From: Gellertiella hungarica
Lineage (GTDB): Bacteria; Pseudomonadota; Alphaproteobacteria; Rhizobiales; Rhizobiaceae
Reading direction: 5' to 3'
NCBI RefSeq assembly: GCF_014197145.1
Contig: NZ_JACIEZ010000003.1
Location: 310,001-374,000, forward strand
Length of the DNA: 64,000 bases
Shown piece after piece: positions 18,916 through 29,806 of this stretch. The notes under the pieces are model-generated. The model did not search any database, was not told the DNA's origin, and worked only from the letters and a program-made list of their open reading frames with translations. A program made the position numbers and the translations under genes. The first letter of the stretch is position 1; each line of letters starts with the position of its first letter.

Positions 18916-19959
18916 ATGCTGGAACGCAGCCCGAGACATCGTGAAATCCAGATCAGCTTTCGCTCTCTGGCGGAGAAGATCCTCGCGCGCGAGGGCGCGA
19001 TCGTGGTCGAAAGCGGCTGGAAGGCCAAGAACGGCAAGGCACCTGCTGCCGCTGCGGATTTCGTCTTCAAGCGCCCTCCGGACAATGAGCTGACGGTCGT
19101 GGAAGCCAAGCTCGTCCGCAGCCGGCGGATGGAAGACGGGCTGTTCCGCAACGCGCTCGACGAGTTGAAGCGCCAGCGCGATGCCCGCAAGGCACGGCAT
19201 GCGACGCTCGTCACCACCGCCGAGCCGACCGAGGCGCAGCTCCAGGAGGCGGAGCGCCAGGGCGTGGCGCTTCTGGGCATTCCCCAACTGGTGCCGATGG
19301 CGCTGAAAACGCCCACGCTGGCCGAGGCGCTGGCCGACCTGCTGCGGGAAATCTCGAGCGATCCGGGCCAGCACGCGGAAACGATGCAACTGCTTGAGGC
19401 GCATACGGCCCGTGCCAAGGCGCGCGGCGAAGGCGCGAAGATCATCGCGGAGCTCGATCAATCCAAGCCCGGCCGCGAACACCACCGCAAGTTCGAGCAG
19501 ATCGGGGAAAAGGCGGTGCGCCAGCTGCTGACCGATCAGGTGCAACGCTGGAGCGTTCCCGTGCTGGTGGAGGATGGCCTCAACCGCCCCACGCTGATCG
19601 TCAGGCTGATGCCGCGCCACGATGTCTGGACAGCCCTGTCGGAGGAATTCGGGAGCCGCTACATGTGCGTCGGCTTCGTCAACGATGCCGATCCGGCCGG
19701 CCAGGGAGACGTGCTGTCCGCGGCACGGCATCTCCACCCAAAGGCCCGCCGCTCCATCGGTATCCTCATCGCCCGCAACGGCTTCGACCCCGGCGCACGG
19801 CGTGCGGCCGTCGAAATGCTGCGCGAACACGGCAAGCTGCTGCTCCTCGTCAGCCTCCAGGACCTGCGCGAGCTGCTCATGGCCCGCGACAGCGGCGACG
19901 AATACCACGATTTCTTCCACGAACGCGCCAGCGAACTAATGGCCGACAATACGGTGTAG
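18916..19959 (+). CDS. Mrr-like restriction-endonuclease-fold protein, two domains
   Basis: 347 aa from the ATG at 18916, which has AGAGAGGGG just upstream. Residues 1-130 look like the Mrr/PD-(D/E)xK fold: an opening helix, D48 in AADFVF, E63-x-K65 in VVEAKL, then HATLVTTAEPTEAQ and a final strand-helix ending in LVPMAL. After a helical linker, residues 195-347 look like a second nuclease-type fold ending in GILIARNGF and LLLLVSLQDLRELL, but without an obvious E-x-K. It stands alone between the moeA terminator and a palindromic repeat. A role in DNA cleavage or defence is inferred from the fold only. Confidence 0.7.
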   Translation: MLERSPRHREIQISFRSLAEKILAREGAIVVESGWKAKNGKAPAAAADFVFKRPPDNELTVVEAKLVRSRRMEDGLFRNALDELKRQRDARKARHATLVTTAEPTEAQLQEAERQGVALLGIPQLVPMALKTPTLAEALADLLREISSDPGQHAETMQLLEAHTARAKARGEGAKIIAELDQSKPGREHHRKFEQIGEKAVRQLLTDQVQRWSVPVLVEDGLNRPTLIVRLMPRHDVWTALSEEFGSRYMCVGFVNDADPAGQGDVLSAARHLHPKARRSIGILIARNGFDPGARRAAVEMLREHGKLLLLVSLQDLRELLMARDSGDEYHDFFHERASELMADNTV

Positions 19960-19999
19960 CATTCACCATCAGGGCGGCTGCCGAAGTTGCGTGAGGTGC

Positions 20000-20205
20000 G
20001 CTTGCGGCTCGCCCCCTCTGCCCTGCCGGCCATCTCCCCCTCAATGGGGATGGTGTTTAGGTGGGCGCCCAGCCAACACCTCGGCGGATGAGACACTAGT
20101 TGTCTTGGGAAATCCTGAAGCCACGGTCGATCTCCCCCTCGCGGCGAGCGAAGCTCGTCCGCCTGGGGGAGATGTCCCGGCAGGGACAGAGGGGGGGTGC
20201 GACCC
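20000..20205. repeat. Dispersed palindromic intergenic repeat (copy 1)
   Basis: About 200 bases bounded by inverted arms of about 30 bases: the left arm reads CCCCCTCTGCCCTGCCGG and continues into CATCTCCCCC, the right arm is its near complement (GGGGGAGATG, then CGGCAGGG and AGAGGGGG). A smaller nested hairpin lies in the right half (20149-20173). It sits between convergent gene ends. A related element occurs at 39750-39912. Rhizobial genomes carry many such mosaic elements (RIME-like); exact family not assigned. Confidence 0.7.
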
Positions 20206-20242
20206 GGCAAGTCCGATGCCTGCCTCGGCCCCCGCCCCTCGA

Positions 20243-21883
<1,641 letters not shown>

Positions 21884-21956
21884 TTACCGTTTCCGAATTG
21901 ATTCCGCCAGCCCCCGAGCAAGATTAAATATGCTTATCAACGGTGGCGAATGATAC

Positions 21957-21991
21957 ACAAAAGAAATCCGGCAGGCTTTTGGCCTGCCGGA
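21957..21991 (-). terminator. Terminator downstream of secG
   Basis: A perfect 10-bp stem (TCCGGCAGGC / GCCTGCCGGA) with a 5-base loop is followed, reading the minus strand, by TTTCTTTT. It ends the tpiA-secG transcript before pyrG. Confidence 0.8.
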
Positions 21992-22011
21992 CGGGGTGAT
22001 TTTGGAAAGCC

Positions 22012-22449
22012 TTACTGGCCTGTCGGGACGCCCGACTTGTCGGCGGGAGCAGCCGGAGCGGCCGGCTGGGCGGCACCGTTGGCGGCAGGAGCGGCCTGAC
22101 CGTTGGCGGCCGGGGCCGCCGGAGCCGTCTGGCCGGCAGGCGCATCGGATTTCGCACCGCCGAGCTGATCCAGAACGCCGTTCTGGCCGGTGCCCTGCGG
22201 GATCTTGTCCAGAATGTCGGTCGGCTTCGATTCGTACTTGGACAGGATGCCCATGCCGAGCGCGAGAGCGAAGAACAGCGTTGCGAGGATGGCGGTGGTG
22301 CGGGTCAGCGCATTGGCCGTGCCGCGCGCCGACATGAAGCCGGAGCCGCCGCCGATGCCCAGACCGCCGCCTTCCGAACGCTGGATGAGAACGACGCCAA
22401 TCAGCGCCAGTACCACCATGAGATAGATGACAAGCAATACGGTTTGCAT
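22012..22449 (-). CDS. secG: Preprotein translocase subunit SecG
   Basis: 145 aa from the ATG at 22449 (an upstream in-frame start would add 7 residues). Two membrane segments at about residues 3-22 and 54-73 flank the conserved GLGIGGGSGFMSARG loop. SecG assists SecYEG protein export. The last 55 residues are an alanine/proline/glycine-rich low-complexity tail, as in other rhizobial SecG proteins. It follows tpiA on the minus strand with a 91-base spacer. Confidence 0.95.
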   Translation of the reverse strand: MQTVLLVIYLMVVLALIGVVLIQRSEGGGLGIGGGSGFMSARGTANALTRTTAILATLFFALALGMGILSKYESKPTDILDKIPQGTGQNGVLDQLGGAKSDAPAGQTAPAAPAANGQAAPAANGAAQPAAPAAPADKSGVPTGQ

Positions 22450-22540
22450 GGGTGTCCAATCCTGCCCCACCCGATGGGGCGAAAGTCGTTTGGGGGCTCT
22501 TTACAGGAGGAGCGGGCTTATTCCAAGCCCCGCCTCCCCA

Positions 22541-23311
22541 TTAAGCCAGCAAATCCTCGTAGGCCTTGTAGATGGCGAGGAAGTCGGCCGCTTTCAAGCT
22601 GGCCCCGCCGATCAGCGCGCCATCCACATTGGCGACGCCCATCAGCTCCCTGGCGTTTCCGGGCTTGACCGAACCGCCGTAGAGAAGACGCATGCCCGCA
22701 CCTTCCTTGCCGAAGCGTGCCGTCAGTTCGTTGCGCATGAAGGCATGGGCTTCCGCCACGTCGGCTGCAGTCGGGGTCAGCCCCGTGCCGATCGCCCATA
22801 CGGGCTCGTAGGCAATGACGGTGTTCTCTGCCGTGGCATCATCGGGAACCGAGCCGGCGAGCTGGCGCTTCAGCACATCGAGGGTTTCACCGGCCTTTCG
22901 CTGGGCTTCCGTCTCGCCGATGCAGATGATCGCGACCAGACCCGCAGACCAGGCGGCCGCAGCCTTTTCCGACACCAGCTCGTCCGTCTCTTCATGGTCG
23001 GTGCGGCGCTCGGAATGGCCGACGATCACATGGGTGCCGAAGCAATCCGCGATCATTTCGGCCGATATGTCCCCGGTATGGGCACCGGACTGCTTCGTAT
23101 GGCAATCCTGCGCGCCGATCATCAACGGACTGTCGGTCGCAAGCGCGGTGGCGACATAAAGGAGGGTCGCGGGCGGGCAGATGAGGGTGTCGACCTTCTC
23201 GCTCAGCGCATCGTGAACGCCTTCCGACATCGCCTTGAGCTCGTCGAGGGAGTTGCGCAGGCCGTTCATTTTCCAGTTGCCAGCCACGAGCGGCTTCACG
23301 TCAGGGGTCAT
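22541..23311 (-). CDS. tpiA: Triosephosphate isomerase
   Basis: 256 aa, complete. The opening VAGNWKMNG, the catalytic histidine in VGHSERR, the catalytic glutamate in [11 protein letters not shown] and the phosphate loop [10 protein letters not shown] are intact. It interconverts dihydroxyacetone phosphate and glyceraldehyde 3-phosphate. First gene of the minus-strand tpiA-secG pair. Confidence 0.98.
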   Translation of the reverse strand: MTPDVKPLVAGNWKMNGLRNSLDELKAMSEGVHDALSEKVDTLICPPATLLYVATALATDSPLMIGAQDCHTKQSGAHTGDISAEMIADCFGTHVIVGHSERRTDHEETDELVSEKAAAAWSAGLVAIICIGETEAQRKAGETLDVLKRQLAGSVPDDATAENTVIAYEPVWAIGTGLTPTAADVAEAHAFMRNELTARFGKEGAGMRLLYGGSVKPGNARELMGVANVDGALIGGASLKAADFLAIYKAYEDLLA

Positions 23312-23399
23312 CGGTCCTCATCCTTCATTGTGTGCGGCTTCCCCTAGCAAAAGCAGCGGCAAAAGGGAAGCGAGGCAGGCGCTCGCCCTTCAGTGGGCC

Positions 23400-24275
23400 T
23401 CAGCGGGTCAGAAGCCAGTTCAGCACCCGGCGCCAGTCCGTCATGCGCACCGGTGTTCCATGCGAACCGGTATTGAAGAGCGTGAAACGGACCGGATAGC
23501 CCTTGGCATGAAGTTGCGCATAGATGGCAGCCTGGTCATCAGCCTTGTAGACCTTGTCGGCGCTGCCATGGGTGAACCACAGCGGCAGCCCCGCTTCATG
23601 AAAGGCGCTTTTCGGAAAATCCGGGTCCGGCGCGCCGCCCATCACCAGCATGCCCTTGAGATCCCGCACGGTCGCAGCCTCCCGGGTGATGCCCCAGCAC
23701 AGGAAGCTGCCCATGGATGCGCAGGACAGGATGACGGGCTTGCCACCGCTCGCGCTGCGCGCGGCGGCGATCAGATCTGCAACCTGACGCACGCCATTGG
23801 CGTCGAAGCGCCGGATGGTCGGGGCGTAATACACGCCGCCGTTCTTGACAACGAGGTTCTTCAGCCGGTTGAAATTTCCCCCGAAACGCCAGTCGTTCGA
23901 ACCGAGCCGCCGGTCGCCGTCGCGGCCGTGAATGAAGATGACGGTAAATGCGGCGCCCTCCCCCTTTCCCACCCGTGTCACTGCCAGGGGACCGGAGGCT
24001 AGGTTGAGCGTCTCGTCCGCCTGTGCGCTGCGGGGAGACAGATCCACCCAGGCGCGCTTGACGCGCCGTTCCGGCTCCTCGTCACGCCCGTTGATGTCCC
24101 GCATTTCCTGGTAGTCGACGACCTCATAGTCACCGCCGTCGCGAGTTTCGATCCGCGTCTGGGCGGAAAAAAGCTCGTCCTTGAACGGCTTCAGCGGCCC
24201 TTTCGATCCTTCGGCCGCCGCCCCCTGTGCGACCATCAGGGTGACGAGAAGGGCAAGGAAGGGTCGTTTCAGCAT
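23400..24275 (-). CDS. Secreted alpha/beta-hydrolase
   Basis: 291 aa starting at MLKRPFLALL, with a signal peptide cleaved near AAA-EGS (residue 21). The fold is alpha/beta hydrolase: FIHGRDGDRR forms the oxyanion region, SCASMGSF the nucleophile elbow (Cys in place of the usual first Gly), and a C-terminal GSHGTPVRM gives the histidine. Carboxylesterase or lipase activity in the periplasm is likely; substrate unknown. Upstream in-frame extensions lack a signal peptide and are rejected. Confidence 0.75.
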   Translation of the reverse strand: MLKRPFLALLVTLMVAQGAAAEGSKGPLKPFKDELFSAQTRIETRDGGDYEVVDYQEMRDINGRDEEPERRVKRAWVDLSPRSAQADETLNLASGPLAVTRVGKGEGAAFTVIFIHGRDGDRRLGSNDWRFGGNFNRLKNLVVKNGGVYYAPTIRRFDANGVRQVADLIAAARSASGGKPVILSCASMGSFLCWGITREAATVRDLKGMLVMGGAPDPDFPKSAFHEAGLPLWFTHGSADKVYKADDQAAIYAQLHAKGYPVRFTLFNTGSHGTPVRMTDWRRVLNWLLTR

Positions 24276-24505
24276 GGCGTGGGCTCCTCGCAAGGCATTT
24301 TCCGGCCGCAAATGCCATGCAATCGGTGGATAGAGCAAGGCTTGCCGAACATTCGTGCCCCAGCCGCATCGCGAACAAATGCGGAATCTGCCAGTATCGG
24401 CTGAGCGATTCGCGGCCTTGAGACGATTGCGGTTCCCTACCGTGTCGCCTAAAAGGCAACCCAGAAAAACAAGACGTGAACACGATAGCCAGATCCGAAC
24501 AGCCC

Positions 24506-26569
24506 ATGGACGATAACAACGATCTCTTCTCCTCCCTCCCCAGGGAAACGAGGCAGGAGACACCCCCCGCAGCCGCAACGCCCCCGGCCCGTGCCGAAGC
24601 GACGGAACGGGCACGCCCGGCCGCACCGCCGGCACCGGCCGGTGACAGCTACGACGCATCGGCCATCCGGGTTCTGGAGGGGCTGGAACCGGTGCGCATG
24701 CGCCCCGGCATGTATATCGGCGGGACCGACGAGAAGGCGATGCATCACCTCTTCGCCGAGGTGATCGACAACTCCATGGACGAGGCGGTCGCCGGTCACG
24801 CCAACTTCATCGAAGTGTACCTGAACAAGGACGGCTTCCTGTCGGTCACCGACAACGGGCGTGGGATGCCGGTGGAAAATCATCCGCAGGTGCCGGGCGT
24901 GTCCACGCTCGAGGTCATCATGACCAAGCTCCATGCGGGCGGCAAATTCGACGGCAAGGCCTATGAAACCTCGGGTGGTCTGCACGGTGTCGGCGTCTCG
25001 GTGGTCAATGCGCTTTCCGATTTCGTCGAGGTCGAGGTTGCCCGCAACCGCAAGCTATACCGCCAGACCTTCTCGCGCGGCATTCCGCAGACAGGTCTCC
25101 AGGAACTCGGCGACGTGCACAACCGCCGTGGCACCAAGGTGACCTTCCGCCCCGACAAGCAGATCTTCGGAGAACATGCGCGCTTCGATCCGGGCCGCAT
25201 CTTCCGCATGTCCCGCTCGAAGGCCTATCTCTTCGGCGGCGTCGAAATTCGCTGGGCTTGCGATCCGGAGCTGCTGCCCGAGGGGTCGGACATCCCGGAG
25301 AAGGCCGTATTCCACTTCCCCGGTGGTCTGAAGGATTACCTGCAGGCCAATCTCGGCAAGGAATTCACCGTCACCCGCGAGATCTTTGCCGGCAAGTCCG
25401 AGAAGACCGGCGGGCACGGTGCGATCGAATGGGCGGTGACCTGGTATGGCGGCGACCAGCAGATCCATTCCTACTGCAACACCATCCCGACACCCGAGGG
25501 CGGGACGCACGAGGCGGGGCTTCGCATCGCGCTCACCAAGGGGCTCAAGAACTATGCGGATCTGATCCAGAACAAGCGGGCCGCGCAGATCACCACCGAC
25601 GACGTGATGATCTCCGCCATGGGCATGCTCTCCGTCTTCATCCGGGAGCCTGAATTCGTCGGACAGACGAAGGACCGGCTGGCGACCGTCGAGGCGCAGC
25701 GCATCGTTGAAAACGCGCTCCGCGACCCCTTCGATCATTACCTCGCGGACAATCCTGCGGAAGCGGCCAAGCTGCTGGACTGGGTCATCGAGCGGGCCGA
25801 GGAGCGCCTTCGCCGCCGCAAGGAAAAGGAAGTCAACCGCAAGACCGCAGTGCGCAAGCTGCGCCTTCCGGGCAAGCTTGCCGATTGCGCGCAGAACACG
25901 GCGGAAGGCGCCGAGCTGTTCATCGTCGAAGGCGACTCGGCCGGCGGCTCGGCCAAGCAGGCCCGCAACCGTGCCAACCAGGCCATTCTGCCCTTGCGCG
26001 GCAAGATCCTGAACGTCGCCAGCGCCGGCCGCGAGAAGCTCTCGGCCAACCAGCAGATCGCCGATCTCATCCAGGCGCTCGGCTGCGGCACGCGCACCAA
26101 GTATCGCGAGGAGGATCTGCGCTACGAGCGGGTCATCATCATGACCGATGCGGACGTGGACGGAGCGCACATCGCCTCGCTGCTCATTACCCTCTTCTAT
26201 CAGGAAATGCCGGAGCTGATCCGGGGTGGCCATCTCTATCTGGCCGTTCCGCCCCTCTACCGCATGACCGGGGGCGGCAAGACCCTCTATGCCCGCGACG
26301 ACGCACACCGGGCGGAGCTGATGGCGACGGTGTTCAAGGGCAAGAAGGTGGAGATCGGCCGTTTCAAGGGCCTCGGCGAGATGATGCCGGCGCAGCTCAA
26401 GGAAACGACCATGGACCCGGCAAACCGCACCCTCCTCAAGGTCGCGATCGATGATGCCGATTTCGAAGGCACCAGGGATGCCGTGGATGCGCTGATGGGC
26501 ACCAAGCCGGAAGCCCGTTTCCGGTTCATTCAGGATCGCGCTGCCTTCGCCGATAATCTGGATATCTGA
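24506..26569 (+). CDS. parE: DNA topoisomerase IV subunit B
   Basis: 687 aa from the ATG at 24506 (MDDNNDLF, the typical rhizobial start); a GTG ten codons upstream is an alternative. A proline/alanine-rich N-terminal tail of about 45 residues precedes the GHKL ATPase domain (EVIDNSMDEA, NGRGMPV, GGLHGVG). The TOPRIM motifs EGDSAGG and DADVDGAHI follow. With ParC it decatenates chromosomes. ParE is favoured over GyrB by length (GyrB is about 800 aa) and by the short C-terminus. Confidence 0.95.
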   Translation: MDDNNDLFSSLPRETRQETPPAAATPPARAEATERARPAAPPAPAGDSYDASAIRVLEGLEPVRMRPGMYIGGTDEKAMHHLFAEVIDNSMDEAVAGHANFIEVYLNKDGFLSVTDNGRGMPVENHPQVPGVSTLEVIMTKLHAGGKFDGKAYETSGGLHGVGVSVVNALSDFVEVEVARNRKLYRQTFSRGIPQTGLQELGDVHNRRGTKVTFRPDKQIFGEHARFDPGRIFRMSRSKAYLFGGVEIRWACDPELLPEGSDIPEKAVFHFPGGLKDYLQANLGKEFTVTREIFAGKSEKTGGHGAIEWAVTWYGGDQQIHSYCNTIPTPEGGTHEAGLRIALTKGLKNYADLIQNKRAAQITTDDVMISAMGMLSVFIREPEFVGQTKDRLATVEAQRIVENALRDPFDHYLADNPAEAAKLLDWVIERAEERLRRRKEKEVNRKTAVRKLRLPGKLADCAQNTAEGAELFIVEGDSAGGSAKQARNRANQAILPLRGKILNVASAGREKLSANQQIADLIQALGCGTRTKYREEDLRYERVIIMTDADVDGAHIASLLITLFYQEMPELIRGGHLYLAVPPLYRMTGGGKTLYARDDAHRAELMATVFKGKKVEIGRFKGLGEMMPAQLKETTMDPANRTLLKVAIDDADFEGTRDAVDALMGTKPEARFRFIQDRAAFADNLDI

Positions 26570-26786
26570 CGCGAGGTCCTTCCGGGCTTCGCGGACGGTA
26601 GCGATCAGGATGGTCAGCACCCTTTCCCCCGAAGGGGCAAGGGGCTCGCCGCCGCTTTGCATGTTACCCCGGGATCATCCGCACATCGAAAATCAGTAAC
26701 CAATTATTGACGCGCCCGTGCGAGCCTTTGGGGGATGACCGGTATTCCGTGCAATGATTGCGCAACAGTGACCCGAGGCTTGTTCC

Positions 26787-27542
26787 ATGCGTCCCATTGC
26801 CCTTCTTGCCACCTCCATGCTGCTGCTCGCCACCACCGCTTCTGTCGGCAAGGGCTCGGGCACCCCGCACTGGACCTATGAAGGCGAGGAAGGGCCGCAG
26901 CATTGGGCCAAGCTGGACCACAGTTTCGAGGCGTGCGAACTCGGGCAGCAGCAATCCCCGGTCGATCTCGTGACCCACATCAAGGCCGACCTGCCCTCCA
27001 TCAAGTTCGACTATGGAGAGATCCCGACGGAGGTGGTCAACAATGGCCACACCATGCAGGTGAACGTTCCCTACGGCTATTCGATGACCATCGAGGATCA
27101 CACCTATCAGCTGGTGCAGTTCCACTTCCACACCCCGAGCGAATATCAGATCGAGGGTCAGAGCTTCCCTCTGGAACTGCATCTGGTTCACAAGGACGAG
27201 AACGGCACGCTTGCCGTCGTGGGTGTGCTGATCAAGGAAGGCGGCGTCAGTCCAACGCTGGAGCAGATCTTCTGGGGCGGTCCGGCGGAGGCCGGGAAGA
27301 CCAAGCGGCTCATCGACGTGAAGACCGATCTCAAGGCGCTCTTGCCAAAGGATCGTTCCTACTACCGCTTCATGGGTTCCCTCACCACGCCGCCCTGCTC
27401 CGAAGGGGTCAACTGGTTTGAAATGAAGACGCCCATCGAAGCATCGATGGCCCAGATCGCCAAGTTCAGGGAAATGTTCCCGATGAACGCGCGCCCCATC
27501 CAGCCCCTCAACAACCGCCTCGTGGTCGAGGACGTCAAGTAG
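26787..27542 (+). CDS. Alpha-type carbonic anhydrase, periplasmic
   Basis: 251 aa with a signal peptide (cleavage near residue 18-24). The mature start GTPHWTYEGEEGPQHW, the QQSPVDL segment, the zinc-binding histidines in FHFHTPSEY and LHLVHKD, and the TPPCSEGVNW loop are diagnostic for alpha-carbonic anhydrase. It hydrates CO2 in the periplasm. Single-gene unit; the 217 bases between parE and this gene show no clear terminator. Confidence 0.96.
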   Translation: MRPIALLATSMLLLATTASVGKGSGTPHWTYEGEEGPQHWAKLDHSFEACELGQQQSPVDLVTHIKADLPSIKFDYGEIPTEVVNNGHTMQVNVPYGYSMTIEDHTYQLVQFHFHTPSEYQIEGQSFPLELHLVHKDENGTLAVVGVLIKEGGVSPTLEQIFWGGPAEAGKTKRLIDVKTDLKALLPKDRSYYRFMGSLTTPPCSEGVNWFEMKTPIEASMAQIAKFREMFPMNARPIQPLNNRLVVEDVK

Positions 27543-27569
27543 CGCGACGCCGTTTCCCGCAAAGGAAGC

Positions 27570-28697
27570 TCAGGCCGCCACCACCGCCTGTATGGCATAG
27601 GAGCGTGCCTCCATGCGCTGTTCCGAAATCGCCAGCCGCTCCACCATCTCGATGAGATCAGTTGCCGGCGTGCGGTCACCGCCCGGCTTGCGGAAAGTCC
27701 GCAGGAGCGCCGCCGCGACGCTGCCGGCACCCTTGCCCGTGGCCTGACTGCGCAGAAGGAATACCGCTTCCACGAAGACGACGCTGATATCGCGGCCCAG
27801 TCCTGCTGCCTCGAACAGCGCTCGGACTGCATGCATCCGGCCGGTCGAGAGAACCGAGCGCACCCGCCGCTCCTCGACACCGGTCAGGTTCACGAGAACG
27901 CAGGCGATGAAATCGATGCGGCCCGCGCAGAGCGCATGCATCAGGAAGGCAGGCGTAAGACGGCAACCGATACGGAGATGCTCGACCAGTGCCGGAATGT
28001 CCCGCTCGTCGGCGTGCCCTGCGATCGTCAGCGTCCCGGCCTCCGAAGCCTCGCGGGCAATGCGGGCCATCCGCCGCTCACCCACGGTCGCACGGACGAA
28101 ATCCAGGGCCGACAGCGCTTCCGTCACCTGCTGCATCAGCATGTGACGGACATCGGCCGGCAGATCCGGCCTTTCCATCAGCAAGCTCCGCACTTCGGCG
28201 TTCGCGCCATGGCGGCGGGCGATGTCGCGCAGGGTTGCCGCGGCAAAGCGATTGTCCGGGTTCTCGAGAAGCAGCACAATTTCCGGTTCGTCCCCCACGG
28301 CTGCTATGGCGGCGGATACGATGGCAGACACTTCTGCACGCGAGGCGATGAGGCTACGCCTCACGCTGTCGCCACGGGCAGCAAGATCGACGAAATCGTC
28401 GTCGGTAATGACGGGCGACTGGGTAATGACGGTTGCCGCGATTTCCGGCTGATCTTCCGCAAGAGGCAGGATCAGGGAGCGCGGCACAAGGTCGGATGTC
28501 GCAAGCGCTTCGGCAAGGGCAAGCCGGACCTTCGGGGACGGATCGTCGAGCAGGTAGGTCATGGCCATCAGCGCGGCGCGGCGTTCCTCCTCGCCCATGG
28601 AGGAGCGGATATAGGCCCGCCCCAGCGCATTCGCAGCCTTTGCGCGTTCGGCGACACGCGCCGTTTCCGACCATCTGAGAAATGCCTGTACGATCAC
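27570..28697 (-). CDS. DUF2336 protein with HEAT-like repeats
   Basis: 375 aa, almost wholly alpha-helical with HEAT-like units (for example LLDDPSPKVRLALAEALA and LLENPDNRFAAATLRDIA). The pattern matches DUF2336 proteins of Rhizobiales. No catalytic motif is visible; a scaffolding role is plausible. Divergent to the CitE-like gene, with a 251-base shared upstream region. Confidence 0.85.
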   Translation of the reverse strand: MIVQAFLRWSETARVAERAKAANALGRAYIRSSMGEEERRAALMAMTYLLDDPSPKVRLALAEALATSDLVPRSLILPLAEDQPEIAATVITQSPVITDDDFVDLAARGDSVRRSLIASRAEVSAIVSAAIAAVGDEPEIVLLLENPDNRFAAATLRDIARRHGANAEVRSLLMERPDLPADVRHMLMQQVTEALSALDFVRATVGERRMARIAREASEAGTLTIAGHADERDIPALVEHLRIGCRLTPAFLMHALCAGRIDFIACVLVNLTGVEERRVRSVLSTGRMHAVRALFEAAGLGRDISVVFVEAVFLLRSQATGKGAGSVAAALLRTFRKPGGDRTPATDLIEMVERLAISEQRMEARSYAIQAVVAA

Positions 28698-28948
28698 GGA
28701 TACTGCCCCACTGACGTGAACGATTGCTCATTCGCTTGGGACTCACCCTACCGATCAATGGATTACGATTGGTTAACTACGTTCATTAAGCATAAATCCA
28801 TTAGAAGAAAGCGCGGTGTGGAGATCCACGGCTGATGCTGGGAAAATGCCGCAAAGCGGGCGTAGGTTGGCCTGAATGGCAGGCGATTCCCGTTGCGGGA
28901 CAGGATGGGCCCCCGGACCGACCGGCGCGCCCGAGGAGTGAGACGCGG

Positions 28949-29797
28949 ATGAACCTCGCACCCAACGGCCTTCCGGTCGATTTCCTCACCCGCTCCTGGC
29001 TGGTGATTCCACCGCTCGAAGAGGGCGCTCTTGCCGCCGGAATGAAGAGCGGGGCGGATGTGGTCTGCTTCGATCTCGGGGCAGTCAGCCGCGTGCGCCG
29101 GGCCACCGCAGCCGAAGCGCTTTGTCAGTTTGTTCGCGAATCGAAAGAGGCGCTGCAGCAGGTCGGGGCGCCTGCCGTGTTCTTTCTGCTGCCGGAGGCC
29201 GACGACGACACCGACAGCCTGCTCGAAACCCTGATGCCGGCGCGGCCGACCGGGCTTTTGCTGACCGTTCACGACCCGCGGGACGTGCAGGAGCTCGACG
29301 TGCTGGTCGCGGTCCACGAGGCCATCAACGACATCGAGGACGGGTTGACCCGTCTTGCCTGCCTGCTACCGCATGCTCTCAACGCCGATTTTTGCGGCCT
29401 TTCTCGCAGGCTGATCGGCCTGGGCTGGTCGGCGGAAGCCTTCCGCGCCCATGTCGGTGCTCGCCGCATGCTGGATGCGGGGGGAGCGCTTTCGGATTCG
29501 TTCCGGCTGGCCCGCAGCTCGGTGCTGCTGGCGGCAGCCTCGGCGGGGCTGGAGGCCATCGATTCCCATTCGGGCCTCTGGTCCACCGACAGATTGGCAA
29601 GGGATGTGCAGGAAGCGGCGGCGGACGGGTTCACGGGGAAATTCTCCCTGTCACCGCGCCAGGTCAGTGCCATCAACCACGGCTTCACCCCCGGTCCCGA
29701 TGAGGTCGAGGAGGCACGGGCATGGCTGCAGCAGCCGGACGAATTGTGCCGGCGGGATTACCTGCGCGCGCTTCGCGTCCTGAAACGCGCGCCGTAG
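28949..29797 (+). CDS. CitE/HpcH-like protein, probably catalytically degenerate
   Basis: 282 aa from the ATG at 28949 (GAGGAG upstream). The start RSWLVIPPLE and GADVVCFDL and the end GFTGKFSLSPRQVSAIN with FTPGPDEVEEA match the HpcH/HpaI/CitE aldolase barrel. In the middle, the residues that bind metal and the acyl-CoA ester in CitE (DLED acidic pair, Arg, and the IE-T strand) are not recognisable; DLED reads DLGA. It may have lost lyase activity. A longer upstream open frame exists but no good ribosome-binding site supports it. Confidence 0.65.
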   Translation: MNLAPNGLPVDFLTRSWLVIPPLEEGALAAGMKSGADVVCFDLGAVSRVRRATAAEALCQFVRESKEALQQVGAPAVFFLLPEADDDTDSLLETLMPARPTGLLLTVHDPRDVQELDVLVAVHEAINDIEDGLTRLACLLPHALNADFCGLSRRLIGLGWSAEAFRAHVGARRMLDAGGALSDSFRLARSSVLLAAASAGLEAIDSHSGLWSTDRLARDVQEAAADGFTGKFSLSPRQVSAINHGFTPGPDEVEEARAWLQQPDELCRRDYLRALRVLKRAP

Positions 29798-29806
29798 CGG
29801 CTCGGA

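Noticed and set aside
20000-20205. Insertion sequence remnant
   Set aside because: No transposase frame, no target duplication; the structure is that of a short palindromic repeat.
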